In this document: piece after piece, positions 28,197-36,437 of the stretch
Layout of the letters: the number at the start of each line of letters is the position of its first letter
How positions within the stretch are numbered: position 1 is the stretch's first letter
Assembly (NCBI GenBank): GCA_021792365.1
Contig: JAJYUT010000006.1
Span: forward strand, 186,001-250,000
Length of the DNA stretch: 64,000 nt
Direction of reading: 5' to 3'
From: Pseudomonadota bacterium
Lineage (GTDB): Bacteria; Pseudomonadota; Alphaproteobacteria; Dongiales; Dongiaceae
Made by a program: the position numbers and the translations under genes
The notes under the pieces: generated by a model
What the model was told of the DNA's origin: nothing
What the model saw: the letters and a program-made list of their open reading frames with translations, nothing else
The model's database searches: none

Positions 28197-28201
28197 CCTT
28201 C

Positions 28202-29437
28202 ATGCCGGGGGGAATGGCCATCGTCGGCGCGGGGCAATGCGGCGCGCGCGCCGCCCTGACGCTGCGTGAGCACGGATACGACGGATCGGTGACCCTGATC
28301 GGCGACGAGTTGCATCTGCCTTACGAGCGGCCGCCTCTGTCGAAGGATGTCATGGTTTCCGAGGCGGAGCCGGTCCCGCGATTTGTTGCCGACCGGCAGG
28401 TCTTCGCAGACCGGAGCATCCAATACCTGACCGGCACGCGCGCCATCGCGATCGACCCGGCGGCACGATCTATCAGGCTCACCGACGACCGGACCCTCCC
28501 CTATGACAAGCTGCTGCTGGCGACCGGCGCGGCGCCGCGCCGCCTGCCGCTGCCCGCCGCGGATGGAAGCCGCTGCGCCTATCTCAGGACCTATGACGAT
28601 GCCCTGCGGATCCGCGGCGCGATCGGCGCCGGCGCTCATGTTGCGATCCTGGGCGGCGGCTTCATCGGCCTGGAGCTTGCGGCCAGCGTGCGCAAGCGCG
28701 GCGCCCGCGTGACGGTGATCGAGACCTTGCCGCGCATCCTGACGCGGGGCGTTCCCGAGGAGATTGCGCGCATCATCGATGCGCGACACCGCAGCGAAGG
28801 CGTCGATCTCGCCTGCGGCAAGGCGGTAGCCGCCCTGCGCGACGCTGCGGGCGGGGTGGAAGTCGTGCTGACCGACGGCTCTGTGATCATCGCCGATCTG
28901 CTCCTCATCAGCATCGGCGCCGTCCCCGTCGCCGGCCTGGCCGAGGAGGCCGGCCTTGCCATCGAGAACGGCATCGCCGTGGACGCGCACTTGCGCACGT
29001 CCGATCCAGACATCTACGCCGCGGGCGATTGCTGCTCGTTTCCGCTGGCGATCTATGGCGGAAGGCGCGTGCGGCTGGAATGCTGGCGCAACGCACAGGA
29101 CCAAGGGACGCTGGCCGCACGCAACATGCTCGGCGCCGGAGAGAGCGCGTCGAGCGTGCCGTGGCTCTGGACGGACCAATACGAGCTGAGGCTGCAGATC
29201 GCCGGATTGCCGGACGAGGGCAAGCGGCTGGTGCGCCGTGACCTGCAGGACGGCGCGTTCATCCTGTTTCATCTGGCTGACGACGGACGGCTGGTGGCCG
29301 CAAGCGGGCTTGGAACGGGCAACGCGGTCGCGAAAGACGTCCGCGTGGCGGAGATGCTGATCGCGAGACGCGCGAAGCCAGACCCGGCGGCCCTGGCCCG
29401 GCCGGAGACCAAGTTGAAGTCGCTGTTGGCGGCATAG
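28202..29437 (+). CDS. MocF-like NAD(P)H:ferredoxin reductase (FAD)
   Basis: A 411-aa FAD oxidoreductase of the putidaredoxin/rhodocoxin reductase type. The FAD loop is AIVGAGQCGARAALTLRE (residues ~6-23). YERPPLSKDVM is characteristic of this subfamily. The NAD(P) loop is AILGGGFIGLELAASVRKRG, and DPDIYAAGDCCSFP is the second FAD motif. It should reduce the MocE-like ferredoxin encoded 5 bp upstream. The PanB-like gene follows after 14 bp. It is the expected electron entry point of a three-component oxygenase and is probably cotranscribed with it. Confidence 0.9.
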   Translation: MPGGMAIVGAGQCGARAALTLREHGYDGSVTLIGDELHLPYERPPLSKDVMVSEAEPVPRFVADRQVFADRSIQYLTGTRAIAIDPAARSIRLTDDRTLPYDKLLLATGAAPRRLPLPAADGSRCAYLRTYDDALRIRGAIGAGAHVAILGGGFIGLELAASVRKRGARVTVIETLPRILTRGVPEEIARIIDARHRSEGVDLACGKAVAALRDAAGGVEVVLTDGSVIIADLLLISIGAVPVAGLAEEAGLAIENGIAVDAHLRTSDPDIYAAGDCCSFPLAIYGGRRVRLECWRNAQDQGTLAARNMLGAGESASSVPWLWTDQYELRLQIAGLPDEGKRLVRRDLQDGAFILFHLADDGRLVAASGLGTGNAVAKDVRVAEMLIARRAKPDPAALARPETKLKSLLAA

Positions 29438-29451
29438 CTGGGGGGAGTTCG

Positions 29452-30249
29452 ATGCGGGACTTGAGGCCGACGGTTGCCGACCTGCTCGCCATCAAGGGCA
29501 AGCGGCAATTGAGCATGCTGCGGGTCGAAAGCCTGGAAGAGGCAGAGGCTGCCCAGAAGGCCGGCATAGACCTGCTTTCGGTGCCGCCGGGCCTGCTGGG
29601 GTCGGAGTTCCGCGAGGCCGTGCCGACCTGCTTCGTGTTTCCGGGGCTGGATTACGGCGAGTATGTGACGGAGGAGGAGTATCTGCGTGCCGCGTTCAAG
29701 GCGCTCAAGGCGGGCGGCGATGCTGTGTGGTGCGCCGCCAGCCTACAGATCATCCGCAGGCTGCGCGACGAAGGCGTGCCGGTCTGCGGCCATGTCGGAC
29801 TGATCCCCGATCGGCGCACCTGGACCGGCGGGTTCAAGGCGGTCGGCAAGACGCTGGAGAGCGCGCTCCTGGTCTGGCGGCAGACCAGGGCGCTGGAGGA
29901 GGCAGGTGCGTTTTCGGCGGAAATCGAAGTTGTCCCGACGGAGGTAGCGAGCGCCATCTCGACACGCACCTCGCTGTTCATGATTTCCATGGGCTCGGGC
30001 GCGGGATGCGACGCGCAATACCTGTTCGCGACCGACGTGCTCGGCACCAATCGTGGACATGTCCCGCGGCATTCCAAGGCCTATCGCAATTTTGCCGCCG
30101 AGTATGACCGGCTACAGCAGGAGCGCATCGCCGCCTTCTCCGAACTGGTGCGCGACATCAAGTCAGGCGCCTATCCCGAAGTGAAGCAACAGGTCGGTAT
30201 CGCGAAAGCGGAACTCGACCGGTTCCTGCACGCGCTGGAGCAGGACTAG
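29452..30249 (+). CDS. PanB-like (ketopantoate hydroxymethyltransferase superfamily) protein with altered active site
   Basis: A 265-aa protein of the PEP mutase/KPHMT TIM-barrel superfamily. The likeness to PanB is clear in KRQLSMLRVESLEEAEAAQKAG, VPVCGHVGLIPDR with WTGGFKAVGKT, EVVPTEVA, SMGSGAGCDAQYL and GHVPRHSKAYRNF. The catalytic Glu (E. coli Glu181) is kept as Glu159. The metal ligands are not: by my alignment from memory Asp45 becomes Pro45, Asp84 becomes Gly65 and Glu114 becomes Ala95, and Lys112 becomes Trp93. A normal Mg-dependent ketopantoate reaction is therefore unlikely. Its position as last gene of the oxygenase operon suggests a related lyase or aldolase step on the oxidised product. 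A panB label would be misleading. Confidence 0.8.
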   Translation: MRDLRPTVADLLAIKGKRQLSMLRVESLEEAEAAQKAGIDLLSVPPGLLGSEFREAVPTCFVFPGLDYGEYVTEEEYLRAAFKALKAGGDAVWCAASLQIIRRLRDEGVPVCGHVGLIPDRRTWTGGFKAVGKTLESALLVWRQTRALEEAGAFSAEIEVVPTEVASAISTRTSLFMISMGSGAGCDAQYLFATDVLGTNRGHVPRHSKAYRNFAAEYDRLQQERIAAFSELVRDIKSGAYPEVKQQVGIAKAELDRFLHALEQD

Positions 30250-30366
30250 GCGGTTCGGATGTCGCACGGCCTCGCTTGCTTCAAGCATATTTGATTTGGC
30301 AAGCCTGACGCAGCTATGGCGTGCTTTTCTGCGCGGCCTTAGTCTGGCATGGTGCGGATGGGGTGA

Positions 30367-31137
30367 ATGGCACGAAGGCAAGGCATGAAGTGGTTTCTGC
30401 TGATTCTTGCGGCCTGGATCGTCGTCCCGGTCGTCGTCAGTTATGTGCGCTATTCGGCGCCTGAATATTCCTGGAGCACTGCACCGCGTCATTCCTCGGG
30501 ACTTGCCCCCAACCCGGAGGTGCATCGCGATGCGGTCGTGCAGATCTACAATGCCCGCGCCTTTTCATGGCGCGGCATCTTCGCGACTCATCCCTGGATT
30601 GTCGTGAAGAAGTCCGGCGCGGAGGCCTACAAGCGGTATGAGGTCGTGGGCTGGGGCTCTGGTACGAAGCTCCGCACCGACTATGCGACCGTCGACGGGC
30701 TGTGGTACGGCTCCACGCCATCCTTGCTGGTCGACCTGCGCGGATCGAAGGCCGATGCGCTGATCGAGCGAATAGAAGCCGCGGTCGCGTCCTATCCCTA
30801 CAAAGCCAGCTATCGAACCTGGCCAGGACCCAACAGCAATACCTTTCTCGCCCATGTCGCGCGGGAAGTGCCGGAACTGAGCCTCGACATTCCAGCGAGC
30901 GCGATCGGCAAGGACTATCGCCCGTGGTACCAGCCGGTCGGGCGGGCACCAAGCGGAACGGGCGTGCAAATCTCCATTCTCGGCGTCGTGGGCGTGACGA
31001 TCGCCACGGAGGAAGGCGTGGAGTTCAATCTGCTCGGGCTGGCTTTTGGCGTGGACTTCCTCCGGCCCGCGCTGCGCCTGCCCGCGATTGGCCGGCTGGG
31101 CATGGCGGAGGGGGCTGCCGAATCCACTGGGCTGTAG
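30367..31137 (+). CDS. DUF3750 family protein
   Basis: A 256-aa protein matching the alphaproteobacterial DUF3750 family: HPWIVVKKSGAEAYKRYEVVGWGSGTKLR, then YGSTPSLLVDLRGSKADALI and YRTWPGPNSNTFLAHVAREVPELSLDIPASAIGKDY. One N-terminal membrane helix (WFLLILAAWIVVPVVVSYV, residues ~9-27) suggests an inner-membrane protein with the domain outside, or an uncleaved export signal. The conserved N-T-F-x-x-x-V pattern and tryptophans suggest a peptidase-like or lipid-binding fold, but no biochemical role is known to me. It follows the PanB-like gene by 117 bp and may be a separate unit. Confidence 0.82.
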   Translation: MARRQGMKWFLLILAAWIVVPVVVSYVRYSAPEYSWSTAPRHSSGLAPNPEVHRDAVVQIYNARAFSWRGIFATHPWIVVKKSGAEAYKRYEVVGWGSGTKLRTDYATVDGLWYGSTPSLLVDLRGSKADALIERIEAAVASYPYKASYRTWPGPNSNTFLAHVAREVPELSLDIPASAIGKDYRPWYQPVGRAPSGTGVQISILGVVGVTIATEEGVEFNLLGLAFGVDFLRPALRLPAIGRLGMAEGAAESTGL

Positions 31138-31407
31138 GGCGCCCCTTCTACACGCCTCGTCGCGGAATTTACTCTGTTAATTCAGCATTTTGCGGACGGA
31201 TAGGAGATCCGGACCGGACCTGGCGGCAACACCGTGTTAATCATAGGGACTCATAATGTCGATTATTCGCCGGGACCCGGCCCTGTGTTATGGATCGCAG
31301 GAGAACCGATGGCCGGGTGAGGAGTAGAGAGCACCGCAAGCGAACGTCCCGCAGCGGAGGACGCGAGGGTCACGCCGTACCATGCGGCGATATCAAGGAT
31401 TGCGACA

Positions 31408-34400
31408 GTGTCGATGATGTGGCCCGGCCTCGCCCTGGTCTTTGCGCTGCTGTTCGCGGCGGCCGCTTTCGGCTTTGCGCGCCAGCGCGCGCAATTGGCT
31501 GAGAAGACCCGTGCGCATTCGGCCGCCCTCACCGCGCTGCAGGAATACCAGGAACGCTTCCAGGACTTCGCGGCCGCCAGTGCCGACTGGCTGTGGGAAA
31601 TCGATACCGAATATCGCTTCACCCTCGATACCGGCCACGCTCCGCTCGGGGGCCTGCTGGGATCGGACCTGGTCGGCCTACGGCGCTGGGAGATTCCCGG
31701 CGCGGATCCGAAAGACCCGATCTGGGACCACTACCGCGCCATGCTGGATGCGCGTCAGACGCTGCGCGATTTCACGTTCTCCTATCTCGGGCGCAACGGC
31801 AAACGGTTCCATGCCAGCATCAGCGGGCGGCCGCTCTTCGGGCCCGACGGCGCGTTCCTCGGCTATCGCGGCACGGCCCGCGACATCACGGCGGAAATCG
31901 AGGCACGGCAAAAGGCCGAGCAGACGGCCACCCTGCTGGACGCGGTCCGGCAAATCCAGTCGAGCTATATCAGCGGTGCCGATCCCAAGGCAGCCTGCGA
32001 GCAGATGCTGGCGACCGTGCTCCAGGTCACTGGAAGCGCCCATGGCTTCGTGGCCGAGCTCCACGAGGATGCGGGCAGCCCCTATCTCAGGACCCATGCC
32101 ATCAGCAACATCGCCTGGAACGAGGAAACGCACCGGCTCCATGCCGAAACCGGAGGCGTCGGGATCGAGTTCCGCAATCTCGACAACCTGCTCGGCGTGC
32201 CGGTCAAGAGCGGCAAGGCGGTGATCGCCAACGACACGGCCTCCGACCCGCGACGCGGCGGGCAGCCCAATGGCCACCCGCCCATCGAATCCTACATGGG
32301 CCTGCCACTCTATGCGGGCCAGGAGATGGTCGGCCTGATGGGCGTAGCCAATCGCCTCGGCGGCTATGATGACGCAATTGTGGCGTTCCTGGAGCCCTTG
32401 ACCGGAGCATGCGGCGCGGTTGTCGCCGCGATCAAGGCGGATGCGCAGCGTGCAGCCGTCGCTGAAGCATTGCACGCCAGCCGCCAGCGCTTGGACCTCG
32501 CGCTCGACGGCACGGGCGTTGCGCTGTGGGACTGGGAACTGGTGAGCGACGACTTCTGGTTCGACCCCCGCCTTCTGGAACGGATGGGTTATGGGCCCGA
32601 CGAGGTGGAATGCACCACCAGTGCATGGGACGCACTGATCCACGGCGATGATCTGGCCGGCCTGGACGCTGCCATCGCCGATCACAAGGAGGGCCGGACC
32701 GACCTGCTTCAGGCGATCTATCGCATTCGGGCCAAGAGCGGCGACTGGCGATGGATCCTCAGTCGCGGCAGGATCGTCGAGCGGGCGCCCGACGGCTCGC
32801 CGCGGCGGATGTCCGGCACGCATCTGGACATCACGGACCTGAAGCAGATCGAACTTGCGCTGCGCCGCAGCGACGAGCGGTTTCGCGCTCTGGCTGAATC
32901 CTCACGCGCGATTCCATGGGAAGCGGACTTGCACAGCTATCGCATTTCCTATGTGGGACCGCAGATCGAAGCCGTCGTCGGCTTGTCGGCGAAGGACTGG
33001 GTGGAGGAGGACCTATGGCCGGAACGGCTCCATCCGGAGGATCGCGACCGTGTGTTGCGGGAGGCGTCCGAATATGCTCGTGCCGGTGTTGACCACAACC
33101 TGGAATACCGTCTGATCGCGGCGGACGGACGCGTGGTGTGGATCCGCGATCTGGTGAGCATCATCAAATCGGATGACGGCCAGACCCGGCTCTATGGCGC
33201 GATGGTGGATGTTACCGAGGAAAAGCAGGCAGAGGACGCCTTGCGAGAAAGCGAGGCACGCTATCGCCAGGCCGAACGCGTTGCCGGTCTTGTCCACTGG
33301 AGCAGTGTAGGCACCGGAGCCGGTGATTGGCGGGACGCAAGGCTCGCGTTCTCGGACACCGCGGCCGCATTCTTCGGGTTGCAGCCCGACTCGCTGCCGA
33401 CCACGACGGCGGATTTCATTGAGACCATCGTTCACCCGGATGACCGGGAAGCGCTGCGGCAGAGCTTCGCCGACGTTACACAGAACAAGATCGAGGAGTT
33501 CACGCTGGAATATCGCATCCAGCGCAAGGACGGATCGGTGGCGGTGGTCTCAGAGATCGGGCTCCGGCGGCTTGGGGAGGACGGCAAACTGCGCTCCGCA
33601 TTCGGCACGATCCAGGATATCACCGAGCGCAAGCAGACCGAAGAGGCGCTGCGTCGCGCGCAAATGGAAGCCGAGATCGCGAGCCGCGCCAAGTCGCAGT
33701 TCCTCGCCAACGTGAGTCATGAATTGCGAACCCCGCTTAACGCCATTCTAGGCTTTTCCGAGATCATGACCGGGGAGCTGATGGGCCCCCTTGGCTCGGC
33801 GGTCTACAAGGAATATGCGGGTGACATCCATGACAGCGGCCGGCACCTCCTTGCGATCATCAACGACATCTTGGATCTGAGCCGCGTCGAGGCCGGGCAG
33901 ACCGCGCTGAACGAATCGGTCGTGGAGCTTCAGAAGCTCGTGTCCGCGTGCCTGATTTTGGTCCGGGGCAAGGCGCATGCGGGCGGCCTCACGGTCTCGG
34001 TGGAAGCGCCGAGCGTCGGGCCGAGCATCGTTGGGGACGAGCGGCTGCTGAAGCAAACGCTACTCAACCTGCTGTCGAACGCGATCAAGTTCACGCCCAA
34101 GGGCGGCGTCATCAGTATCCGGACCAAAGTGACACAGGCCGGCATTGATATCTCGGTCGTGGATTCCGGGATAGGAATGAGCGAAAGCGAGCTGGCGAAG
34201 GTCGCGAAACCCTTTGTTCAGCTCGAGAACTGGCTGGTGCGGAAATACGAGGGCACGGGCCTCGGCCTTTCCATTGCCAAGGCGTTCTGCGAACTCCATG
34301 GCGGCTGGCTGGAGATCGCCAGCAGACCAGGCGGGGGCACGACGGCGACCGTTCATCTGCCCGCGTCGCGGATTGCTCCGACTGAAAAGGTCCGAGCCCG

Positions 34401-34410
34401 CGCGCAGTGA
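31408..34410 (+). CDS. Multi-PAS/GAF sensor histidine kinase
   Basis: A 1000-aa kinase. It starts with GTG after AAGGA. One N-terminal helix (PGLALVFALLFAAAAFGFA) anchors it to the membrane. The order is PAS (~48-165, DWLWEIDTEYRFTL), GAF (~175-345), PAS (~350-475, WDWELVSDDFWFD), PAS (~485-605), PAS (~620-745, ending GTIQDITERKQ), HisKA with His771 in ANVSHELRTPLNAILGFSEI, and HATPase with N-box LLNLLSNAIKFTPKGG, G1 VDSGIGM and G2 GTGLGLSIAKAF. All catalytic residues are present. It has no receiver domain and no response regulator gene beside it, so it is an orphan kinase whose partner lies elsewhere. The signal is unknown. Confidence 0.92.
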   Translation: MSMMWPGLALVFALLFAAAAFGFARQRAQLAEKTRAHSAALTALQEYQERFQDFAAASADWLWEIDTEYRFTLDTGHAPLGGLLGSDLVGLRRWEIPGADPKDPIWDHYRAMLDARQTLRDFTFSYLGRNGKRFHASISGRPLFGPDGAFLGYRGTARDITAEIEARQKAEQTATLLDAVRQIQSSYISGADPKAACEQMLATVLQVTGSAHGFVAELHEDAGSPYLRTHAISNIAWNEETHRLHAETGGVGIEFRNLDNLLGVPVKSGKAVIANDTASDPRRGGQPNGHPPIESYMGLPLYAGQEMVGLMGVANRLGGYDDAIVAFLEPLTGACGAVVAAIKADAQRAAVAEALHASRQRLDLALDGTGVALWDWELVSDDFWFDPRLLERMGYGPDEVECTTSAWDALIHGDDLAGLDAAIADHKEGRTDLLQAIYRIRAKSGDWRWILSRGRIVERAPDGSPRRMSGTHLDITDLKQIELALRRSDERFRALAESSRAIPWEADLHSYRISYVGPQIEAVVGLSAKDWVEEDLWPERLHPEDRDRVLREASEYARAGVDHNLEYRLIAADGRVVWIRDLVSIIKSDDGQTRLYGAMVDVTEEKQAEDALRESEARYRQAERVAGLVHWSSVGTGAGDWRDARLAFSDTAAAFFGLQPDSLPTTTADFIETIVHPDDREALRQSFADVTQNKIEEFTLEYRIQRKDGSVAVVSEIGLRRLGEDGKLRSAFGTIQDITERKQTEEALRRAQMEAEIASRAKSQFLANVSHELRTPLNAILGFSEIMTGELMGPLGSAVYKEYAGDIHDSGRHLLAIINDILDLSRVEAGQTALNESVVELQKLVSACLILVRGKAHAGGLTVSVEAPSVGPSIVGDERLLKQTLLNLLSNAIKFTPKGGVISIRTKVTQAGIDISVVDSGIGMSESELAKVAKPFVQLENWLVRKYEGTGLGLSIAKAFCELHGGWLEIASRPGGGTTATVHLPASRIAPTEKVRARAQ

Positions 34411-34414
34411 TGAT

Positions 34415-34447
34415 CGACGCTCCGCCGGGATCGCCGGCGGAGCGTCG
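34415..34447. terminator. Perfect 14-bp hairpin between convergent genes
   Basis: CGACGCTCCGCCGG at 34415-34428 pairs perfectly with CCGGCGGAGCGTCG at 34434-34447 across a 5-base loop. It occupies almost the whole 44-bp gap between the stops of the histidine kinase and the convergent RhlE gene. There is no T-run on either side, but position and strength fit a bidirectional terminator. Confidence 0.7.
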
Positions 34448-34454
34448 AGAAGGC

Positions 34455-36041
34455 TTAGCCCATGCGCACGGGTTCAAAGCGCTGCGGGCGCGCGTTCCCG
34501 GGTCTGCTCTGCTGCTGGTTCGCACGCTTCAGCGGCTGATGGCCGCCATTTCCCTGGTGTGCGCGCTTCGAATGACTACGCTGCCCATGCGGCTGATGGC
34601 TGTTCGGCGCGGTCTTCCGCTGCTCGGGCGGGCGGCCGCCCTGAGGGTGCTGCTCGCGCGATTCGGTCACGCGCGCATGCGGACGATGCCCGTCCTCCTG
34701 CCGCGGCCGAGCTTCGTGCCGCTCCCGCCCATTGGGATTTTGGCCATCCTGGTGATGAGCGCGCTTTCCGCCTTCCTTCTGCGCGGGCCCGTGCCGGCGG
34801 CGAGCGCCGTCCGAATTCCGTGCGTCCGCCTTGTGGTGCCGTGCCTTCCCGTGGCCCCCCGCCGGCGCGGCGGCCGGGCCGCGACGATTGCCCTCGGCGA
34901 TATGGGCCGCGTGGAACGGGTGATCGGCATCGACAGTCACCTGCTGGCGAATGGTCTTCTCGATATCGCGCAGGAACGCCCGCTCCTCCGCGTCGCAGAA
35001 GGAGATGGCGATCCCCTCATTGCCGGCCCGCGCCGTCCGCCCGATCCGGTGAACGTAGCTCTCCGGCTCGTTCGGCAGGTCGAAATTGATCACATGTGTG
35101 ATGCCGTCGACGTCAATGCCGCGCGCGGCGATATCGGTCGCCACCAGGACGCGGACCTTGCCGTTGCGGAAGTCGTTCAGCGCCTTCTGACGAGCACCCT
35201 GGGATTTGTTCCCATGGATGGCGTCCGCGCGGACGCCCGCCCGTCCGAGCTGATCGGCGACCTTGTTCGCGCCGTGCTTGGTCCGTGTGAACACCAGCGT
35301 CCGTGCGATCGCCTGGTTGCCCAGCAGGTGCTCCAGCAAGGCGCGCTTGTTTGCCTTCTCGACGAAATGAACACGCTGGGAGATGCGCTCGGCGGTGGTG
35401 GCCACTGGAGTCACCTCGGCGCGCACAGGCTCCTTCAGCAGGCTGTTGGCCAGCCCGGCTACGACTTGAGGCATGGTGGCGGAAAAGAGCAACGTCTGCC
35501 GTTCCTTCGGCAGCTTGGCGACAATGCGCTTCACCGGCACGATGAAGCCCATGTCCAGCATCCGGTCGGCCTCATCGAGCACGAAGGCCTCCAGCATGTC
35601 GAATCGCACTTGGCCTTGGTTCATGAGGTCCAGAAGGCGGCCCGGTGTCGCAACCAGCACGTCGACCCCCCGAGACAAGGCGTGGACCTGCGGACCCTGG
35701 CTTACGCCGCCATAGACCGCGGCGCGGCTGAGCCGGAGATGCCGTCCGTAGGTGCGGAAGGAATCGAGGATCTGCACGCACAATTCGCGCGTCGGGGTGA
35801 GGATGAGCGCACGCACCGAGCGCGGCGCGGCGCGGCGATCGGTGCTGGTCAGGCGATGGAGCAGCGGCAGGGCAAAGGCCGCCGTCTTTCCGGTCCCGGT
35901 CTGGGCGATGCCCAGCAGGTCGCGGCCTTCCAGGAGCGGCGGAATCGCCTGTGCCTGGATCGGGGTCGGCTTCTCATAGCCTTCGGTGGCGAGCGCCTGC
36001 AGCAAGGGGGCGCTCAGCTTCAGTTCGGTGAAGGTAGTCAT
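34455..36041 (-). CDS. rhlE: DEAD-box ATP-dependent RNA helicase (RhlE-type)
   Basis: A 528-aa RNA helicase involved in RNA remodelling, ribosome assembly or cold response. The Q motif is [23 protein letters not shown], followed by motif I AQTGTGKT, Ib [34 protein letters not shown], and the C-terminal helicase motifs [25 protein letters not shown] and [10 protein letters not shown]. From about residue 375 a long basic tail rich in Arg, Lys, His, Gly and Gln replaces ordered structure, as in RhlE proteins. I chose ATG 36041 ([10 protein letters not shown]); an ATG eight codons earlier is possible. A 396-bp region without genes precedes it, suggesting a long leader. Confidence 0.9.
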   Translation of the reverse strand: MTTFTELKLSAPLLQALATEGYEKPTPIQAQAIPPLLEGRDLLGIAQTGTGKTAAFALPLLHRLTSTDRRAAPRSVRALILTPTRELCVQILDSFRTYGRHLRLSRAAVYGGVSQGPQVHALSRGVDVLVATPGRLLDLMNQGQVRFDMLEAFVLDEADRMLDMGFIVPVKRIVAKLPKERQTLLFSATMPQVVAGLANSLLKEPVRAEVTPVATTAERISQRVHFVEKANKRALLEHLLGNQAIARTLVFTRTKHGANKVADQLGRAGVRADAIHGNKSQGARQKALNDFRNGKVRVLVATDIAARGIDVDGITHVINFDLPNEPESYVHRIGRTARAGNEGIAISFCDAEERAFLRDIEKTIRQQVTVDADHPFHAAHIAEGNRRGPAAAPAGGHGKARHHKADARNSDGARRRHGPAQKEGGKRAHHQDGQNPNGRERHEARPRQEDGHRPHARVTESREQHPQGGRPPEQRKTAPNSHQPHGQRSHSKRAHQGNGGHQPLKRANQQQSRPGNARPQRFEPVRMG

Positions 36042-36437
36042 GTGTTCGGTTGTCTTTCGATGCATGTGCAGCTACGCCCGCTGCGTCGGCACAATGCCGA
36101 GCGCGAACGCGGCTCGTTGCAGGCGCTTCCTCTGGAAGGGCCCGGGTTTGTGACCCGGCATGCGCGCTGTGCGGGACGATGTTGGAGAAAGGGTCTCGGG
36201 ACGGAGTGGCCGGCGATCTAACGCCGATTACGCCTGCGCGCGGTCGCGAGAGAAGAGGCTGGATTGCCTCGGCACGGGCTATATGCAGGCAGCCAGGTTA
36301 AAAGTCAATGAAGGCCTGTGCAGGGCAGCCATGCGGGCCATGTCGCTGCCCCGCAATCCCTGGCCGGGATCGCGCTACCGGCGCGGGCGGACCACGGCTA
36401 ATCTGCCGGAATCCGCGATTCCAGCACAAAGGCGCCC
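36042..36437. other. Intergenic region, likely leader of the helicase gene and betC promoter
   Basis: 396 bp between divergent rhlE and betC. Several hairpins can form, for example CCGGGT at 36142-36147 with ACCCGG at 36153-36158, and CGGCG/CGCCG near 36220. On the minus strand they would lie in the rhlE 5' leader; cold-regulated helicase genes often have structured leaders, so this is a candidate control region. An AT-richer stretch at 36295-36315 (AGGTTAAAAGTCAATGAAGG) may be part of the betC promoter. No gene recognised. Confidence 0.35.

Noticed and set aside
29452-30249. Canonical ketopantoate hydroxymethyltransferase (panB)
   Set aside because: The metal ligands and active-site Lys are replaced and no panC or panD is near.
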